Positions 27,536 to 36,340 of a stretch of 64,000 nt of DNA are shown one piece after another; the stretch's first letter is position 1; each line of letters begins with the position of its first letter. A model generated the notes under the pieces. It did no database searches. It had not been told where the DNA came from and saw only the letters and a list, made by a program, of their open reading frames with translations. Source of the DNA: Mycobacterium vicinigordonae (GTDB lineage: Bacteria > Actinomycetota > Actinomycetes > Mycobacteriales > Mycobacteriaceae); the NCBI RefSeq assembly GCF_013466425.1, contig NZ_CP059165.1, positions 930,001 to 994,000 of the forward strand, given 5' to 3'. The translations under genes were made by a program, and so were the position numbers.

Positions 27536-27964
27536 ATGTCGCCGGAGGAAAACTTGGGCGCCAAAGTGTCCACAAAAGCCTCTGACGTGGCCTCCGACAT
27601 CGGCAGCTTCATCAGGGCTCAGCGGGAACTGGCCCAGGTATCGATGCGGCAGCTTGCTGAACGGTCAGGTGTCAGCAACCCCTATCTGAGCCAGGTCGAG
27701 CGCGGACTGCGCAAGCCATCCGCGGACGTGCTGGCGCAGATCGCCAAGGCTTTACGGGTATCCGCGCAAATCTTGTACGTGCGTGCGGGGATGCTCGAGC
27801 CCAGTGAGACCAGCCAGGTACGGGACGCGATCGTCACCGATACGGCCATCACCGAGCGGCAGAAGCAGGTCCTGCTGGACACCTATGCGTCCTTCGTCGA
27901 GCAGAACGAAGCCGACCGTGAGGAGTGTTCGAGCGAACCCGGCAGAGAAGGCAAAGAAGACTGA
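27536..27964 (+). CDS. XRE-family regulator upstream of hbhA (Rv0474)
   Basis: The 142-residue protein has a single XRE/Cro helix-turn-helix domain at about 22-80 (SMRQLAERSGVSNPYLSQVE) and an acidic C-terminal tail. AGGGAG before the ATG is the ribosome binding site. In M. tuberculosis this protein has been described as a copper-responsive regulator; the sequence does not show the ligand. It lies 301 bases before hbhA on the same strand and may control or be co-transcribed with it. Confidence 0.82.
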   Translation: MSPEENLGAKVSTKASDVASDIGSFIRAQRELAQVSMRQLAERSGVSNPYLSQVERGLRKPSADVLAQIAKALRVSAQILYVRAGMLEPSETSQVRDAIVTDTAITERQKQVLLDTYASFVEQNEADREECSSEPGREGKED

Positions 27965-28265
27965 TCCGCCCGTAGTGCCGACGCCGGGCCTGCCGCCTCC
28001 CACCCGGACGCCGACTGAGCCAGGTTTCACCGCTGGTCCGGCCACCCGATCGGCCGCCCGCCGAAGAGAGAAAATCCCACACCGCACAGACCACCACCCG
28101 ACCCGACCAACCAGGAGGTTTCCGGCAAACCGCGCGCCGAGGAAGCAACGTCACCGCGGGTCTTGACCGACCTTCACCCCTCCTGGCCAAGGAGCCGCCG
28201 CTTGCATCAATTTCCAACACCGAAGGTAATAGTCCCTATATCGAAAACCAGGAAAGGAAACACCA
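27965..28265 (+). other. 301-base gap before hbhA
   Basis: Frames through this stretch are proline- and arginine-rich shadows with no family resemblance. The right end is AT-richer (around CCCTATATCGAAAACC, 28231-28246) and ends with the strong ribosome binding site AGGAAAGGAAA before hbhA, so it probably holds the hbhA promoter and 5' leader. Confidence 0.45.
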
Positions 28266-28910
28266 ATGGCTGACAACAACAACATCGAGGACCTCAAGGC
28301 TCCGCTGCTCGCCGCCCTGGGCGCCGCCGACCTCGCCCTGGCCACCGTCAACGACTTGATCGCCAACCTGCGCGACCGCGCCGAGGAGACCCGCACCAAC
28401 CTGCGTGAGCGTGCCGAGGAAACCCGCACCGACACCCGCAGCCGGGTCGAGGAGAGCCGCGCTCGCCTGAGCAAGCTGCAGGAGGACCTGCCCGAGCAGC
28501 TGACCGAGCTGCGTGAGCGCTTCACCTCCGACGAGCTGCGTAAGGCCGCCGAGGGCTACCTCGAAGCCGCCACCAGCCGCTACAACGAACTGGTCGAGCG
28601 CGGCGAGGCCGCCCTGGAGCGGCTGCGCAGCCAGTCCGCGTTCGAGGACGCGTCGGCGCGGGCCGAGGGCTACGTCGACCAGGCCGTCGAGCTGACACAG
28701 GAGGCGCTGGGCACCGTCGCGTCGCAGACCCGCGCGGTCGGCGAGCGCGCCGCCAAGTTGGTCGGCATCGAGCTGCCCAAGAAGGCCGAGGAGACCGCCA
28801 AGAAGGCGCAGAAGACCGTCGCCAAGAAGGCCGCTCCGGCCAAGAAGGCCGCTCCGGCCAAAAAGGCCCCGGCCAAGAAGGCTCCGGCCAAGAAGGTCAC
28901 CCAGAAGTAA
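28266..28910 (+). CDS. hbhA: Heparin-binding haemagglutinin HbhA
   Basis: The 214-residue surface-associated adhesin binds heparan sulfate and epithelial cells. It has an N-terminal hydrophobic segment (about 12-28), a long coiled coil (about 30-170) and a C-terminal Lys/Ala/Pro tail that binds heparin. The M. tuberculosis protein as I recall it has 199 residues; the extra length comes largely from a third copy of an 11-residue repeat in the coiled coil (residues 36-68). The tail follows an AKKAP pattern, shorter than in M. tuberculosis. A terminator-like stem follows the gene. Confidence 0.93.
   Translation: MADNNNIEDLKAPLLAALGAADLALATVNDLIANLRDRAEETRTNLRERAEETRTDTRSRVEESRARLSKLQEDLPEQLTELRERFTSDELRKAAEGYLEAATSRYNELVERGEAALERLRSQSAFEDASARAEGYVDQAVELTQEALGTVASQTRAVGERAAKLVGIELPKKAEETAKKAQKTVAKKAAPAKKAAPAKKAPAKKAPAKKVTQK
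28371..28469 (+). repeat. Three in-frame 33-bp (11-residue) repeats in hbhA
   Basis: The units encode [22 protein letters not shown] and [11 protein letters not shown], a hendecad coiled-coil repeat. The first two are 8 of 11 identical, consistent with a recent tandem duplication. Confidence 0.75.
28821..28895 (+). repeat. Lysine-rich short tandem repeats at the hbhA 3' end
   Basis: 15-18 bp units encode AKKAAP and AKKAP, five AKK units in all. This is the heparin-binding tail and is length-variable among mycobacteria. Confidence 0.75.
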
Positions 28911-28938
28911 GCGCGCTTCTCACCGCATTGTCACGACT

Positions 28939-28984
28939 CGACTCCGGGTCGCCCCTGGACACCCCAGTGGGCGGCTCGGAGTCG
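28939..28984 (+). terminator. hbhA terminator-like stem-loop
   Basis: A 16-base arm CGACTCCGGGTCGCCC pairs with GGGCGGCTCGGAGTCG through 14 Watson-Crick and two G-U pairs around a 14-base loop. Confidence 0.65.
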
Positions 28985-29005
28985 ACGTTTCTGCGCAGCC
29001 CCGCT

Positions 29006-29011
29006 TAGTCT
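29006..29011 (+). promoter_or_regulatory. -10 element of the DUF2516 gene
   Basis: TAGTCT is followed after 7 nt by GTG at 29019, a leaderless arrangement that picks this start among several GTGs. Confidence 0.45.
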
Positions 29012-29018
29012 TGTGGGC

Positions 29019-29303
29019 GTGCCCGTAGTGAACACCGTCATGATCGTCCTGCAAATCGCCCTCACCCTGATGACGGTGTACGCCTTCGTGCACGCGGCCA
29101 TGCAACGGGCCGACGCCTACACCGCCGCCGACAAGCTGACCAAGCCGGCCTGGTTGCTGATCCTCGGCGGTGCGGTGGCACTGACCTCGGTGCTGGCATT
29201 CCTCTTCCAGATCATGGGACTGGCGGTGGCCGCGGTGGCGGCGGGCGTCTACCTGGTCGATGTACGGCCAAAGCTCCTCGAAGTACAGGGCAAGTCCCGC
29301 TGA
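29019..29303 (+). CDS. DUF2516 membrane protein (Rv0476)
   Basis: The 94-residue protein has two or three membrane helices (about 5-28 and 43-75) and a conserved middle [17 protein letters not shown] and end [11 protein letters not shown], typical of DUF2516. GTG codons at 29013, 29019 and 29028 are possible starts; the -10 spacing selects 29019. It lies three bases before the next secreted-protein gene. Function unknown. Confidence 0.75.
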   Translation: MPVVNTVMIVLQIALTLMTVYAFVHAAMQRADAYTAADKLTKPAWLLILGGAVALTSVLAFLFQIMGLAVAAVAAGVYLVDVRPKLLEVQGKSR

Positions 29304-29306
29304 CGG

Positions 29307-29747
29307 ATGAAATTCCTGGTGTGCGCGCCGGTTGCGGCGCTGGTTGCGCTGCTGGGCGCGGCGCCGGTGCTGGCCGATCCAGGAACGGCCGAGTCGGGTA
29401 GCGCGTCGGGTCAGCCGCCGTTCGTCGACCACACCGAATGGGTGCATTGGGGTCGGCTGTCCAGCCTGCGCGTCTATCCCACACCGGCGGGGCGCGCCGT
29501 GTCGCGGAACGCCGGAACTGCTGGCGACGGCAACGCCGCCGACGAGGCCTGGGCGGAGGTGTTGGCGCGGTCTCCCGACGCCGAAACCCCCGGGATGCGG
29601 GAGCAGTTTCTGTGCCACTGGCGCTTCGCCGAATTGGCCCAACCCGGCAAGACCAGCTGGAATCTGGAGCCCTGGCGGCCCGTGGTCGACGATGCCCAGA
29701 TGGTCGCAGCCTCATGCAATCCGGGCGGCGCGGAGGAGGCGTTCTAG
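29307..29747 (+). CDS. Secreted DUF2599-type protein (Rv0477)
   Basis: The 146-residue protein has a clear signal peptide (hydrophobic core 5-22, likely cut after VLA at residue 23) and a mature domain with [15 protein letters not shown] and two cysteines, C103 and C137, that could pair. The family is restricted to actinobacteria and has no known role. It overlaps the start of deoC in TAGTG. Confidence 0.75.
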   Translation: MKFLVCAPVAALVALLGAAPVLADPGTAESGSASGQPPFVDHTEWVHWGRLSSLRVYPTPAGRAVSRNAGTAGDGNAADEAWAEVLARSPDAETPGMREQFLCHWRFAELAQPGKTSWNLEPWRPVVDDAQMVAASCNPGGAEEAF

Positions 29748-30427
29748 TGCCCCGCCACGTGACCCGCAGCCAGCTGGCCGCCATGGTCGACCACACCCTG
29801 CTCAAACCCGAAGCCACCCCCGCCGAAGTGGTGGCGCTGGTCGCTGAAGCCGCCGAACTAGGCGTCTTTTCGGTCTGCGTCTCGCCATCGATGGTGCCGG
29901 TCGCGGCGGCCGCCGGTGAGATGCGAGTCGCCGCGGTGGCCGGCTTTCCGTCGGGGAAACACTTGCCCGAGATCAAGTCGCAGGAGGCGGCCGCGGCGGT
30001 CGCCGCGGGCGCCAGCGAGATCGACATGGTCATCGACGTCGGGGCCGCGCTGGCCGGCGACGTCGCCGCCGTGCGGGCCGACATCGCGGCGGTCCGGGCT
30101 GCGACCGGCGGCGCAGTGCTGAAGGTGATCGTCGAGTCGGCGGTGCTGTTGGGTCACGGCGACGAGCACACGCTCACCGCGGTGTGCCGGGCCGCCGAGG
30201 ACGCCGGCGCCGACTTCGTCAAAACCTCGACCGGCTTTCACCCTGCTGGCGGGGCCACCGTGCGCGCCGTCGAACTGATGAGCGCGGCGGTCGGCCGCCG
30301 GCTGGGGGTCAAGGCCAGCGGCGGTATTCGCACCGCCGCCGACGCGATCATCATGCTCGACGCGGGCGCCACCCGCCTGGGGCTGTCCGGCACCCGAGCC
30401 GTGCTGGACGGCCTGGACGTTAGCTGA
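29747..30427 (+). CDS. deoC: Deoxyribose-phosphate aldolase
   Basis: The 226-residue TIM-barrel class I aldolase of deoxynucleoside catabolism splits deoxyribose 5-phosphate into glyceraldehyde 3-phosphate and acetaldehyde. The Schiff-base lysine is K159 in [22 protein letters not shown] is the C-terminal catalytic strand. The GTG at 29747 overlaps the previous stop and gives the usual length; the frame is open farther upstream but lies inside the secreted-protein gene. Confidence 0.93.
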   Translation: MPRHVTRSQLAAMVDHTLLKPEATPAEVVALVAEAAELGVFSVCVSPSMVPVAAAAGEMRVAAVAGFPSGKHLPEIKSQEAAAAVAAGASEIDMVIDVGAALAGDVAAVRADIAAVRAATGGAVLKVIVESAVLLGHGDEHTLTAVCRAAEDAGADFVKTSTGFHPAGGATVRAVELMSAAVGRRLGVKASGGIRTAADAIIMLDAGATRLGLSGTRAVLDGLDVS

Positions 30428-30438
30428 TCGCGGTCAGC

Positions 30439-31488
30439 TCACAGATCGGCGAAGCAGGGATCGGTCTGGCCGGCCGGGATGGTGGCGTTGTGGGACGAGA
30501 AGTGCGCGACCACGCCGCTGTCGGTGACTTCGACGCGGTCCGCCTGGATACCCAATGGCAATTTCTTGTTGAGGCTCGTCGTGTAGTCGTCGAGTGAGGA
30601 CTGGATCAACTCCCGGGGCAGCTTCCCGAAAAGCGTGTTGAACGTGACGATCTGCAGTTTCAGGGCGCCGTTGACCACCGACGGTTTGGCGACGATGTCG
30701 TTGACCATGCCCTTCAACTCCACCGTGTTGTCCTTGGGGTGGGTGGTCACACTCGAGGTCACGAAGTCACCGACGACCGGGATCGAATTCTGCACGGTTT
30801 GACGGATCCCGTCGGTGGTCCAGGTGACCGTCGCATCGATCGAGCCGATGGTGCCCTTCGAGTCGGCTGTGTTGTCAAGTCTGATGTCGGAGATGTTGAG
30901 CTGCAGCTTCATCCCCTTGGCATCGCGCAGGTTGTTACCCGCCGTCTCGATGCTGATGTTGGTGTAGTGATCGGTGATCACCTGCCAGGTCACCAACGGC
31001 GTCACCCCGAACCTCGCGGTGGCTTGATCCTGGGCGACGCAGGCCGTGGCCGCCGCGATCTTGTTGGTCGCCTTGTTGCGGATGTAGAGCTCGACACCGA
31101 TCGCCGCGGACACCAGCAGCGCAAGCACGATGACGAGGATCAACACCACGTAGGACGCCGCAAAGCCGAAGATGACGCGCCGCTTGCGCTTCTCGCCCTC
31201 GTCCTTAGGTGTGGTCAGCGGCGTGGTGGCAGCGCTGGCCTGTTTGGGCGGTATTGGGTCGGGGCTTCGCTGCCCGTAGGCGCTGGCCGCGGTCGCTGGC
31301 TGGCCGGGCTGCGACTGCTCGCCTGGCGGCGGCTGCCCCGGTGGCGGTTGCTGCGGGCGGCCAGGCCCGGGGCGCAGCTGTTCGGTGGGATTGTCACCGG
31401 GTGCCGGAGGCCGGCCAAGTGGACTTTGGTTGCCGGGACCGGGACGCCCCCACCGGGGGTCATTCGGTGGGCCTTGCGGGGTGGTCAC
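30439..31488 (-). CDS. DUF2993 membrane-anchored protein (Rv0479c)
   Basis: The 349-residue protein has a Pro/Gly/Gln-rich cytoplasmic N-terminus of about 90 residues, one membrane helix (about 108-132, IFGFAASYVVLILVIVLALL) and an extracellular DUF2993 domain (about 140-349), a lipid-binding-like fold found in actinobacterial LmeA proteins. LmeA is linked to lipomannan elongation in mycobacteria, so an envelope role is likely but unproven for this paralogue. GTG overlaps the upstream gene in GTGA. Confidence 0.78.
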   Translation of the reverse strand: MTTPQGPPNDPRWGRPGPGNQSPLGRPPAPGDNPTEQLRPGPGRPQQPPPGQPPPGEQSQPGQPATAASAYGQRSPDPIPPKQASAATTPLTTPKDEGEKRKRRVIFGFAASYVVLILVIVLALLVSAAIGVELYIRNKATNKIAAATACVAQDQATARFGVTPLVTWQVITDHYTNISIETAGNNLRDAKGMKLQLNISDIRLDNTADSKGTIGSIDATVTWTTDGIRQTVQNSIPVVGDFVTSSVTTHPKDNTVELKGMVNDIVAKPSVVNGALKLQIVTFNTLFGKLPRELIQSSLDDYTTSLNKKLPLGIQADRVEVTDSGVVAHFSSHNATIPAGQTDPCFADL

Positions 31489-32333
31489 TCCCGAGATTCT
31501 GCCTTATCACGTCGGAGAAAGCTCGAACGGTTGCGCAGCACCGCGATGTTGTCCCGGGCTGCGGCCACCTTGTCCAGGTCGACGTCTGCGATCAGCAGCT
31601 GAGGCCGCGCGCCCGCCGACGCCACCACTTCGCCGAACGGAGATGCCACGAGGCTGCCCCCGACGCCGGTGGGGGCCCCGGAGTTGCCGATCTCGCTGCC
31701 CGGGTCCGCCTGACCGGCCGCGGCGATGTAAGAAGTGCAATCCACCGCCCGGGCGCGGGCCAGTAGCGTCCACTGCTCGAGTTTTCCCGGTCCCGAACCC
31801 CAGGACGCGCATACTGCGATCAGCTGGGCGCCACGGTCGGCGAGTTCGGTGTAGAGCTCCGGGAACCGAATGTCGTAGCAGGTCGTCAAACCCACCCCGA
31901 CACCGTCGACTGTGACAAGCACCGGTTCGCGACCAGCTGCGACGGTGCGTGATTCGGTGAAGCCGAACGCGTCGTAGAGGTGGATCTTGTCGTAGCGGGT
32001 GAGCGGCTGATCACCTGCGCCGGCCGCGATCAGCGTATTGGTCACCCGTCCGTCTCCGGACGGGGCGAACATGCCGGCGATTACGGTGACGCCGGCGTCG
32101 CCGGCGATCCGCCGGACGCCGTTGGCCCAGGGCCCGTCGACCGGCTCAGCCACCGGGCCCAGCGGGACGCCGAAGCGGCACATGGTCGCCTCGGGGAACA
32201 CCACCAGCTTCGCTCCGGCGTCGGCGGCCTGCTCGGCGTATTCGCGCACCAACTGCAGGTTTGCGGATGGATCGGTGCCGCTGAGAATTTGGGCCAGCGC
32301 GATACGCAAGGTAGCGGGGCGATCTTCAGCCAT
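31485..32333 (-). CDS. Nitrilase-superfamily carbon-nitrogen hydrolase (Rv0480c)
   Basis: The 282-residue protein has the full Glu-Lys-Cys triad: E48 in VVFPEATM, K116 in RYDKIHLYDAFGF and C152 in TTCYDIRFPEL. The motif arrangement resembles Nit1/Nit2 omega-amidases and deaminated-glutathione amidases, which repair side products; M. tuberculosis annotation is simply amidohydrolase. Cytosolic, no signal peptide. It overlaps the genes on both sides and forms a three-gene minus-strand operon. Confidence 0.85.
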   Translation of the reverse strand: MAEDRPATLRIALAQILSGTDPSANLQLVREYAEQAADAGAKLVVFPEATMCRFGVPLGPVAEPVDGPWANGVRRIAGDAGVTVIAGMFAPSGDGRVTNTLIAAGAGDQPLTRYDKIHLYDAFGFTESRTVAAGREPVLVTVDGVGVGLTTCYDIRFPELYTELADRGAQLIAVCASWGSGPGKLEQWTLLARARAVDCTSYIAAAGQADPGSEIGNSGAPTGVGGSLVASPFGEVVASAGARPQLLIADVDLDKVAAARDNIAVLRNRSSFLRRDKAESRE

Positions 32334-32850
32334 TTCTTGCCATCCACTGGGACGTGTAGCGCTGTTCCACGCTAACCAATTCGGGCAGCTGGGACCCGAT
32401 GAGATGCTCCAGCTTTCCGCCGATCAACGGTACGCGCACCTGGACTGTGATGTTCGCGGCCAGCCGGGACCCGCCGGACTGGACATCGGGGGCCAGGACC
32501 GCCGTTCCCCAGATGCTCACCGGCGCGTCCAGAAGCGATCCCCGGATGGACGCCGTCGCGATCCCGTCGTTGAGTGGGCTCCAGTACTCCTCCCGGCGCA
32601 CACACAGATCACCGCGCAGCAACTGGGTGACCAGGGCCGGAAGATTGTCACGGTACACGCGCTGGACGGTCACGACCTCGACAGCGGCTTCGTCGCCGGC
32701 CTCTTCGCCGACCCGCAATTCCTCGATTGTCGCGACGTCGGTGGGCACCTCCGCCAGCCTGCCCAGCCAGTACTGCTCTTCATGGAAAGCCTGGTGGATC
32801 TCCTCGACGCTGCCCTCGTAGACGGCCGACATGTCGAATGAACGCGGCAT
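32326..32850 (-). CDS. DUF2505 protein (Rv0481c)
   Basis: The 174-residue protein [20 protein letters not shown] is of the DUF2505 family, with a START-like helix-grip fold suspected. No signal peptide. ATG 32850 is preceded after 7 nt by the -10 element TAGCGT, and the length equals that of the M. tuberculosis protein; a GTG three codons upstream is less likely. It heads the operon with the nitrilase-type and DUF2993 genes. Function unknown. Confidence 0.78.
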   Translation of the reverse strand: MPRSFDMSAVYEGSVEEIHQAFHEEQYWLGRLAEVPTDVATIEELRVGEEAGDEAAVEVVTVQRVYRDNLPALVTQLLRGDLCVRREEYWSPLNDGIATASIRGSLLDAPVSIWGTAVLAPDVQSGGSRLAANITVQVRVPLIGGKLEHLIGSQLPELVSVEQRYTSQWMARNG

Positions 32851-32857
32851 GATTGGC

Positions 32858-32863
32858 ACGCTA
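32858..32863 (-). promoter_or_regulatory. -10 element of the DUF2505 operon
   Basis: On the minus strand TAGCGT is followed after GCCAATC by the ATG at 32850, consistent with a leaderless transcript. Confidence 0.5.
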
Positions 32864-32889
32864 CCGTTACGGGCCAGGAATCAGAGCTT

Positions 32890-33984
32890 ATGAAACAGGG
32901 GCAGGTCGGATCGTTGTTCGCCGGTGCACGCGTCGAAGAGGCGGTGCCGTTGGCCCCACTGACCACCCTGCGGGTAGGCCCGGTCGCGCGGCGCGTAATC
33001 ACCTGCGCCACTACCGATCAGGTCATCGACGTGGTGCGCGGGCTCGACACGCAGGGCCCCGGCAACAGCGGCCCGGTGCTGATTCTGGCCGGCGGCTCCA
33101 ATGTGGTGATTGGCAGTGAGCTGCCGGACCTGACCGTGGTTCGGTTGGCCAACGACGCTGTAGTGGTCGACGGTAACTTGGTGCGCGCGGAAGCGGGTGC
33201 GGTGTGGGACGACGTGGTGGAGACGTCCATCGAGCACGGCCTAGGAGGGCTGGAATGCCTGTCCGGCATCCCGGGATCGGTAGGGGCGACCCCGGTGCAG
33301 AACGTCGGTGCCTACGGGGTGGAGGTTTCCAACGCCATCACCCGGGTGCGGCTGCTGGATCGAAGCAGCGGCGAGGTGCGCTGGACGCCGGCCGAGGAGT
33401 TGCGGTTCGGGTATCGCAGCAGCGTGCTGAAACGGGCAGACGGGCTGCGCCTGCCGGCGGTTGCGGTGGAGGTGGAGTTCGCGCTCGACCCGTCGGGGCG
33501 CAGCGCCCCATTGCGTTACGGCGAGCTGACAGCGGCGCTCGGGGCGGCCACCGGCGAGCGCGGCGATCCGCGTGCTGTGCGGGAGGCCGTGCTGGCGTTG
33601 CGGACCCGCAAGGGCATGGTCCTGGACGCGGCCGACCACGACACCTGGAGCGTGGGGTCGTTCTTCACCAATCCGGTGGTATCCCCGCAGCAGTACGAGC
33701 GGCTGGCCGTCGCCACCGAAGGCCCGGTGCCCCACTACCCGGCTCCGGATGGCGTCAAGCTGGCCGCGGGCTGGCTGGTGGAGCGGGCCGGGTTCGGTAA
33801 GGGATATCCCGGTCAGCATGCGCCGTGCCGGCTCTCCACAAAGCATGCGCTGGCCTTGACTAATCGCGGCGGGGCGACTGCGGAGGACGTGATGGTACTG
33901 GCCCGAGCTGTCAGAGCTGGTGTTCGTGATGTGTTTGGTATCACACTGGAACCTGAACCTGTCCTGGTCGGGTGCGCCCTGTAG
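32890..33984 (+). CDS. murB: UDP-N-acetylenolpyruvoylglucosamine reductase
   Basis: The 364-residue FAD enzyme reduces the enolpyruvyl group to make UDP-N-acetylmuramic acid, an essential step of peptidoglycan synthesis. FAD motifs: [10 protein letters not shown] and [20 protein letters not shown]; the catalytic serine is in [12 protein letters not shown]; the C-terminal domain contains [13 protein letters not shown]. The plus-strand AGGAA precedes the ATG. It is followed by another cell-wall gene, the L,D-transpeptidase lprQ. Confidence 0.94.
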   Translation: MKQGQVGSLFAGARVEEAVPLAPLTTLRVGPVARRVITCATTDQVIDVVRGLDTQGPGNSGPVLILAGGSNVVIGSELPDLTVVRLANDAVVVDGNLVRAEAGAVWDDVVETSIEHGLGGLECLSGIPGSVGATPVQNVGAYGVEVSNAITRVRLLDRSSGEVRWTPAEELRFGYRSSVLKRADGLRLPAVAVEVEFALDPSGRSAPLRYGELTAALGAATGERGDPRAVREAVLALRTRKGMVLDAADHDTWSVGSFFTNPVVSPQQYERLAVATEGPVPHYPAPDGVKLAAGWLVERAGFGKGYPGQHAPCRLSTKHALALTNRGGATAEDVMVLARAVRAGVRDVFGITLEPEPVLVGCAL

Positions 33985-34066
33985 CTGCTAGTTTTGGGTC
34001 GAAATGCCCCTGGCGCGTGTGTTTGCGGTGGGGCATAGGGTGTTTGGCCCGGTATCTTTGGTTGTC

Positions 34067-35422
34067 GTGACCCCTCCCAGCACCCCCCAGAGGTCAGGGC
34101 CGATCAATCGGCGCATGGCTTTGACGGCGCTTGGGCTCGGCGTGTTCGCGCCCGGGGTGCTCGCTGCGTGTGGCGGCAAGATCACCCCGCAGGCGGAGAA
34201 GAAGGCGCCGCCGGCAGCGAAGCTGACTTACCAGCCCGCGGACGCGACCCAGGACGTGGTGCCGATCGCGCCGATCAGCGTCACGGTCACCGACGGCTGG
34301 TTCCAGCGGGTGGCCCTGACCAACTCGGCGGGAAAGCCGGTGGCAGGCACCTTCAACCAGGATCGCACCGTCTTCATGACCACCGAGCCGCTCGGCTACG
34401 ACGCCACCTACACCTGGAGCGGGTCGGCTGTCGGCCACGACGGCAAGGCCATTCCGGTCACGGGCAAGCTCACCACCGTGACGCCGAAGAAGAAGATCGA
34501 CGGCGGGTTCCAGCTGGCCGACGGGCAGACCGTGGGTGTGGCGGCGCCGATCATCATCCAATTCGATGCACCGATCAGCGACAAGGCCGCGGTCGAGCGG
34601 GCGCTGACCGTACGAACCAATCCGCCCGTCGAGGGAAGCTGGGCGTGGCTGCCTGATGAGGCTAAAGGCGCCCGCGTGCACTACCGCCCGCGCGAGTACT
34701 ACCCGGCCGGAACCACCGTGAGCGTCGACGCCAAGCTATACGGCCTGCCGTTCGGCGACGGTGCGTACGGCGCGCAGGATTTCTCGCTGAACATCCAGAT
34801 CGGGCGTCGGCAGGTGGTCAAGGCCGAGGTGTCCTCGCATCGCATCCAGGTCATCACCGACGCTGGGGTCATCATGGACTTCCCGTGCAGCTACGGCGAG
34901 GCCGACAAGGCGCGCAACGTCACCCGCAACGGAATCCACGTCGTCACCGAGAAGTACTCCGACTTCTACATGTCCAACCCCGCGGCGGGCTACAGCAACG
35001 TGCACGAGCGTTGGGCGGTGCGGATCTCCAACAACGGCGAGTTCATCCACGCCAACCCGTCCAGCGCCGGCGCGCAGGGCAACAGCAACGTCACCAATGG
35101 CTGCATCAACCTGTCCACCTCCGATGCCGCCGAGTACTACCAGACGGCGATCTACGGCGACCCGGTCGAGGTGACCGGCAGCTCGATCCAGCTGTCGTAC
35201 TCCGACGGTGATATCTGGGACTGGGCCGTGGACTGGGACACTTGGGTGGGCATGTCGGCGCTGCCGCCGCCGGCCGCGCACCCGCCTGGCACGCAGATCC
35301 CGGTCACCGCGCCGGCCACGCCGTCCACGGCGCCCACCCTGTCTGGCACACCGACGACCACGACGTCGCCGACGACCACTTCCTCGACGCCGCCGTCGAC
35401 TAGTTCTGGGCCAGGTGGTTGA
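34067..35422 (+). CDS. lprQ: L,D-transpeptidase lipoprotein LprQ (LdtMt5-type)
   Basis: The 451-residue peptidoglycan cross-linking enzyme forms 3-3 links. It has a lipoprotein signal with RR at 15-16 and lipobox LAAC (cysteine 35), two Ig-like domains, and a YkuD catalytic domain with H328 and the nucleophile C346 in NGCINL. The C-terminus is a Pro/Thr/Ser-rich low-complexity tail of about 50 residues. The GTG at 34067 was chosen: it gives a compact signal peptide, and TATCTT lies 8 nt upstream. Starts at 34004 or GTG 34040 are possible. The end overlaps the convergent SDR gene by 23 bases. Confidence 0.9.
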   Translation: MTPPSTPQRSGPINRRMALTALGLGVFAPGVLAACGGKITPQAEKKAPPAAKLTYQPADATQDVVPIAPISVTVTDGWFQRVALTNSAGKPVAGTFNQDRTVFMTTEPLGYDATYTWSGSAVGHDGKAIPVTGKLTTVTPKKKIDGGFQLADGQTVGVAAPIIIQFDAPISDKAAVERALTVRTNPPVEGSWAWLPDEAKGARVHYRPREYYPAGTTVSVDAKLYGLPFGDGAYGAQDFSLNIQIGRRQVVKAEVSSHRIQVITDAGVIMDFPCSYGEADKARNVTRNGIHVVTEKYSDFYMSNPAAGYSNVHERWAVRISNNGEFIHANPSSAGAQGNSNVTNGCINLSTSDAAEYYQTAIYGDPVEVTGSSIQLSYSDGDIWDWAVDWDTWVGMSALPPPAAHPPGTQIPVTAPATPSTAPTLSGTPTTTTSPTTTSSTPPSTSSGPGG

Positions 35423-36158
35423 ACCGCCGGGTCGCTGAGGCTTGGTCGCGGGGCCGGATGATGATCTGGTCCAGGTTTACGTGGGACGGCCGCGAGGCCA
35501 CGAATCCGATCACCTCGGCGATGTCGGCGGCAACCAGCGGGGTCATGCCGGCGTACACGGCGTCCGCGCGCTGCTGATCGCCGTCGAACCGCACCAACGA
35601 GAACTCCGTCTCGACCGCGCCGGGGGCGATCTCGGTCAACCGCACCGGCTTGCCCAGTAGTTCGCCGCGTAGCGTGCGGTGCAGCGCGCCCTGGGCGTGC
35701 TTGGCCGCCGTATAGCCCGCACCACCGTCGTAAATCTCAAGGGCGGCAATGGAAGTCACCGTGACTATCAAACCGTCGCCGGATTCGATCAGCTTGGGCA
35801 GCAGTGCCCGGGTGACCCGTAACGTGCCCAGCACGTTGGTCTCCCACATCCATCGCCAGTGCTCCATGTCGGCGTCGGCCACCGCTGCCAGGCCTTTTGC
35901 CCCGCCGGCGTTGTTGACCAGCACGTCTACCCGGTGAAGTTGGGCGGCCAGTGCCGCCACGTCCTCGTCCTTTGTGATGTCAGCCACAATCGCTGTGCCG
36001 CCGATCTCGGCTGCCAGCGCCTGCACGCGGTCCGAACGACGTGCCACCGGGACAACGTGAAAACCTTGGGCTGCAAGCGTTTTGGCAGTTGCTGCGCCAA
36101 TTCCGGAGCTGGCGCCGGTAACCACCGCAACTCGGGTTGGCGCATCGGGAGAACTCAC
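35400..36158 (-). CDS. Short-chain dehydrogenase/reductase (Rv0484c)
   Basis: The 252-residue classical SDR has the cofactor motif [19 protein letters not shown], the catalytic serine region [13 protein letters not shown], and YTAAKHAQG with the Tyr-Lys pair. ARRSDR after the second strand suggests NADP preference. It starts at GTG 36158; the -10 element TACAGT lies 7 nt upstream. Resembles clavaldehyde-dehydrogenase/YdfG-type enzymes acting on small hydroxy acids, but the substrate is not evident. Confidence 0.86.
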   Translation of the reverse strand: MSSPDAPTRVAVVTGASSGIGAATAKTLAAQGFHVVPVARRSDRVQALAAEIGGTAIVADITKDEDVAALAAQLHRVDVLVNNAGGAKGLAAVADADMEHWRWMWETNVLGTLRVTRALLPKLIESGDGLIVTVTSIAALEIYDGGAGYTAAKHAQGALHRTLRGELLGKPVRLTEIAPGAVETEFSLVRFDGDQQRADAVYAGMTPLVAADIAEVIGFVASRPSHVNLDQIIIRPRDQASATRRFNHLAQN

Positions 36159-36165
36159 CGGGACA

Positions 36166-36171
36166 ACTGTA
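36166..36171 (-). promoter_or_regulatory. -10 element of the SDR gene
   Basis: Minus-strand TACAGT, then TGTCCCG and GTG at 36158, fits a leaderless transcript. Confidence 0.5.
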
Positions 36172-36340
36172 GTGAACAGTGCTAAATTTTCGGTGTGTAC
36201 TGCAGCGCCTTGTTCGGCACCACGACCGCGTGTCTCTACGCGGGCGCGTGTTGTTGTCGCGCACGTTGCCGCGCCTGAGCTGACGCAAGTCGCGGGTGTG
36301 GCCAGGGACCAGGCCAAAAAGACTCCGACAAGGACTGCCA

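Noticed and set aside
28821..28895. Lysine-rich repeats read as a CRISPR-like or mobile repeat
   Set aside because: They are in frame and form the heparin-binding tail of HbhA.
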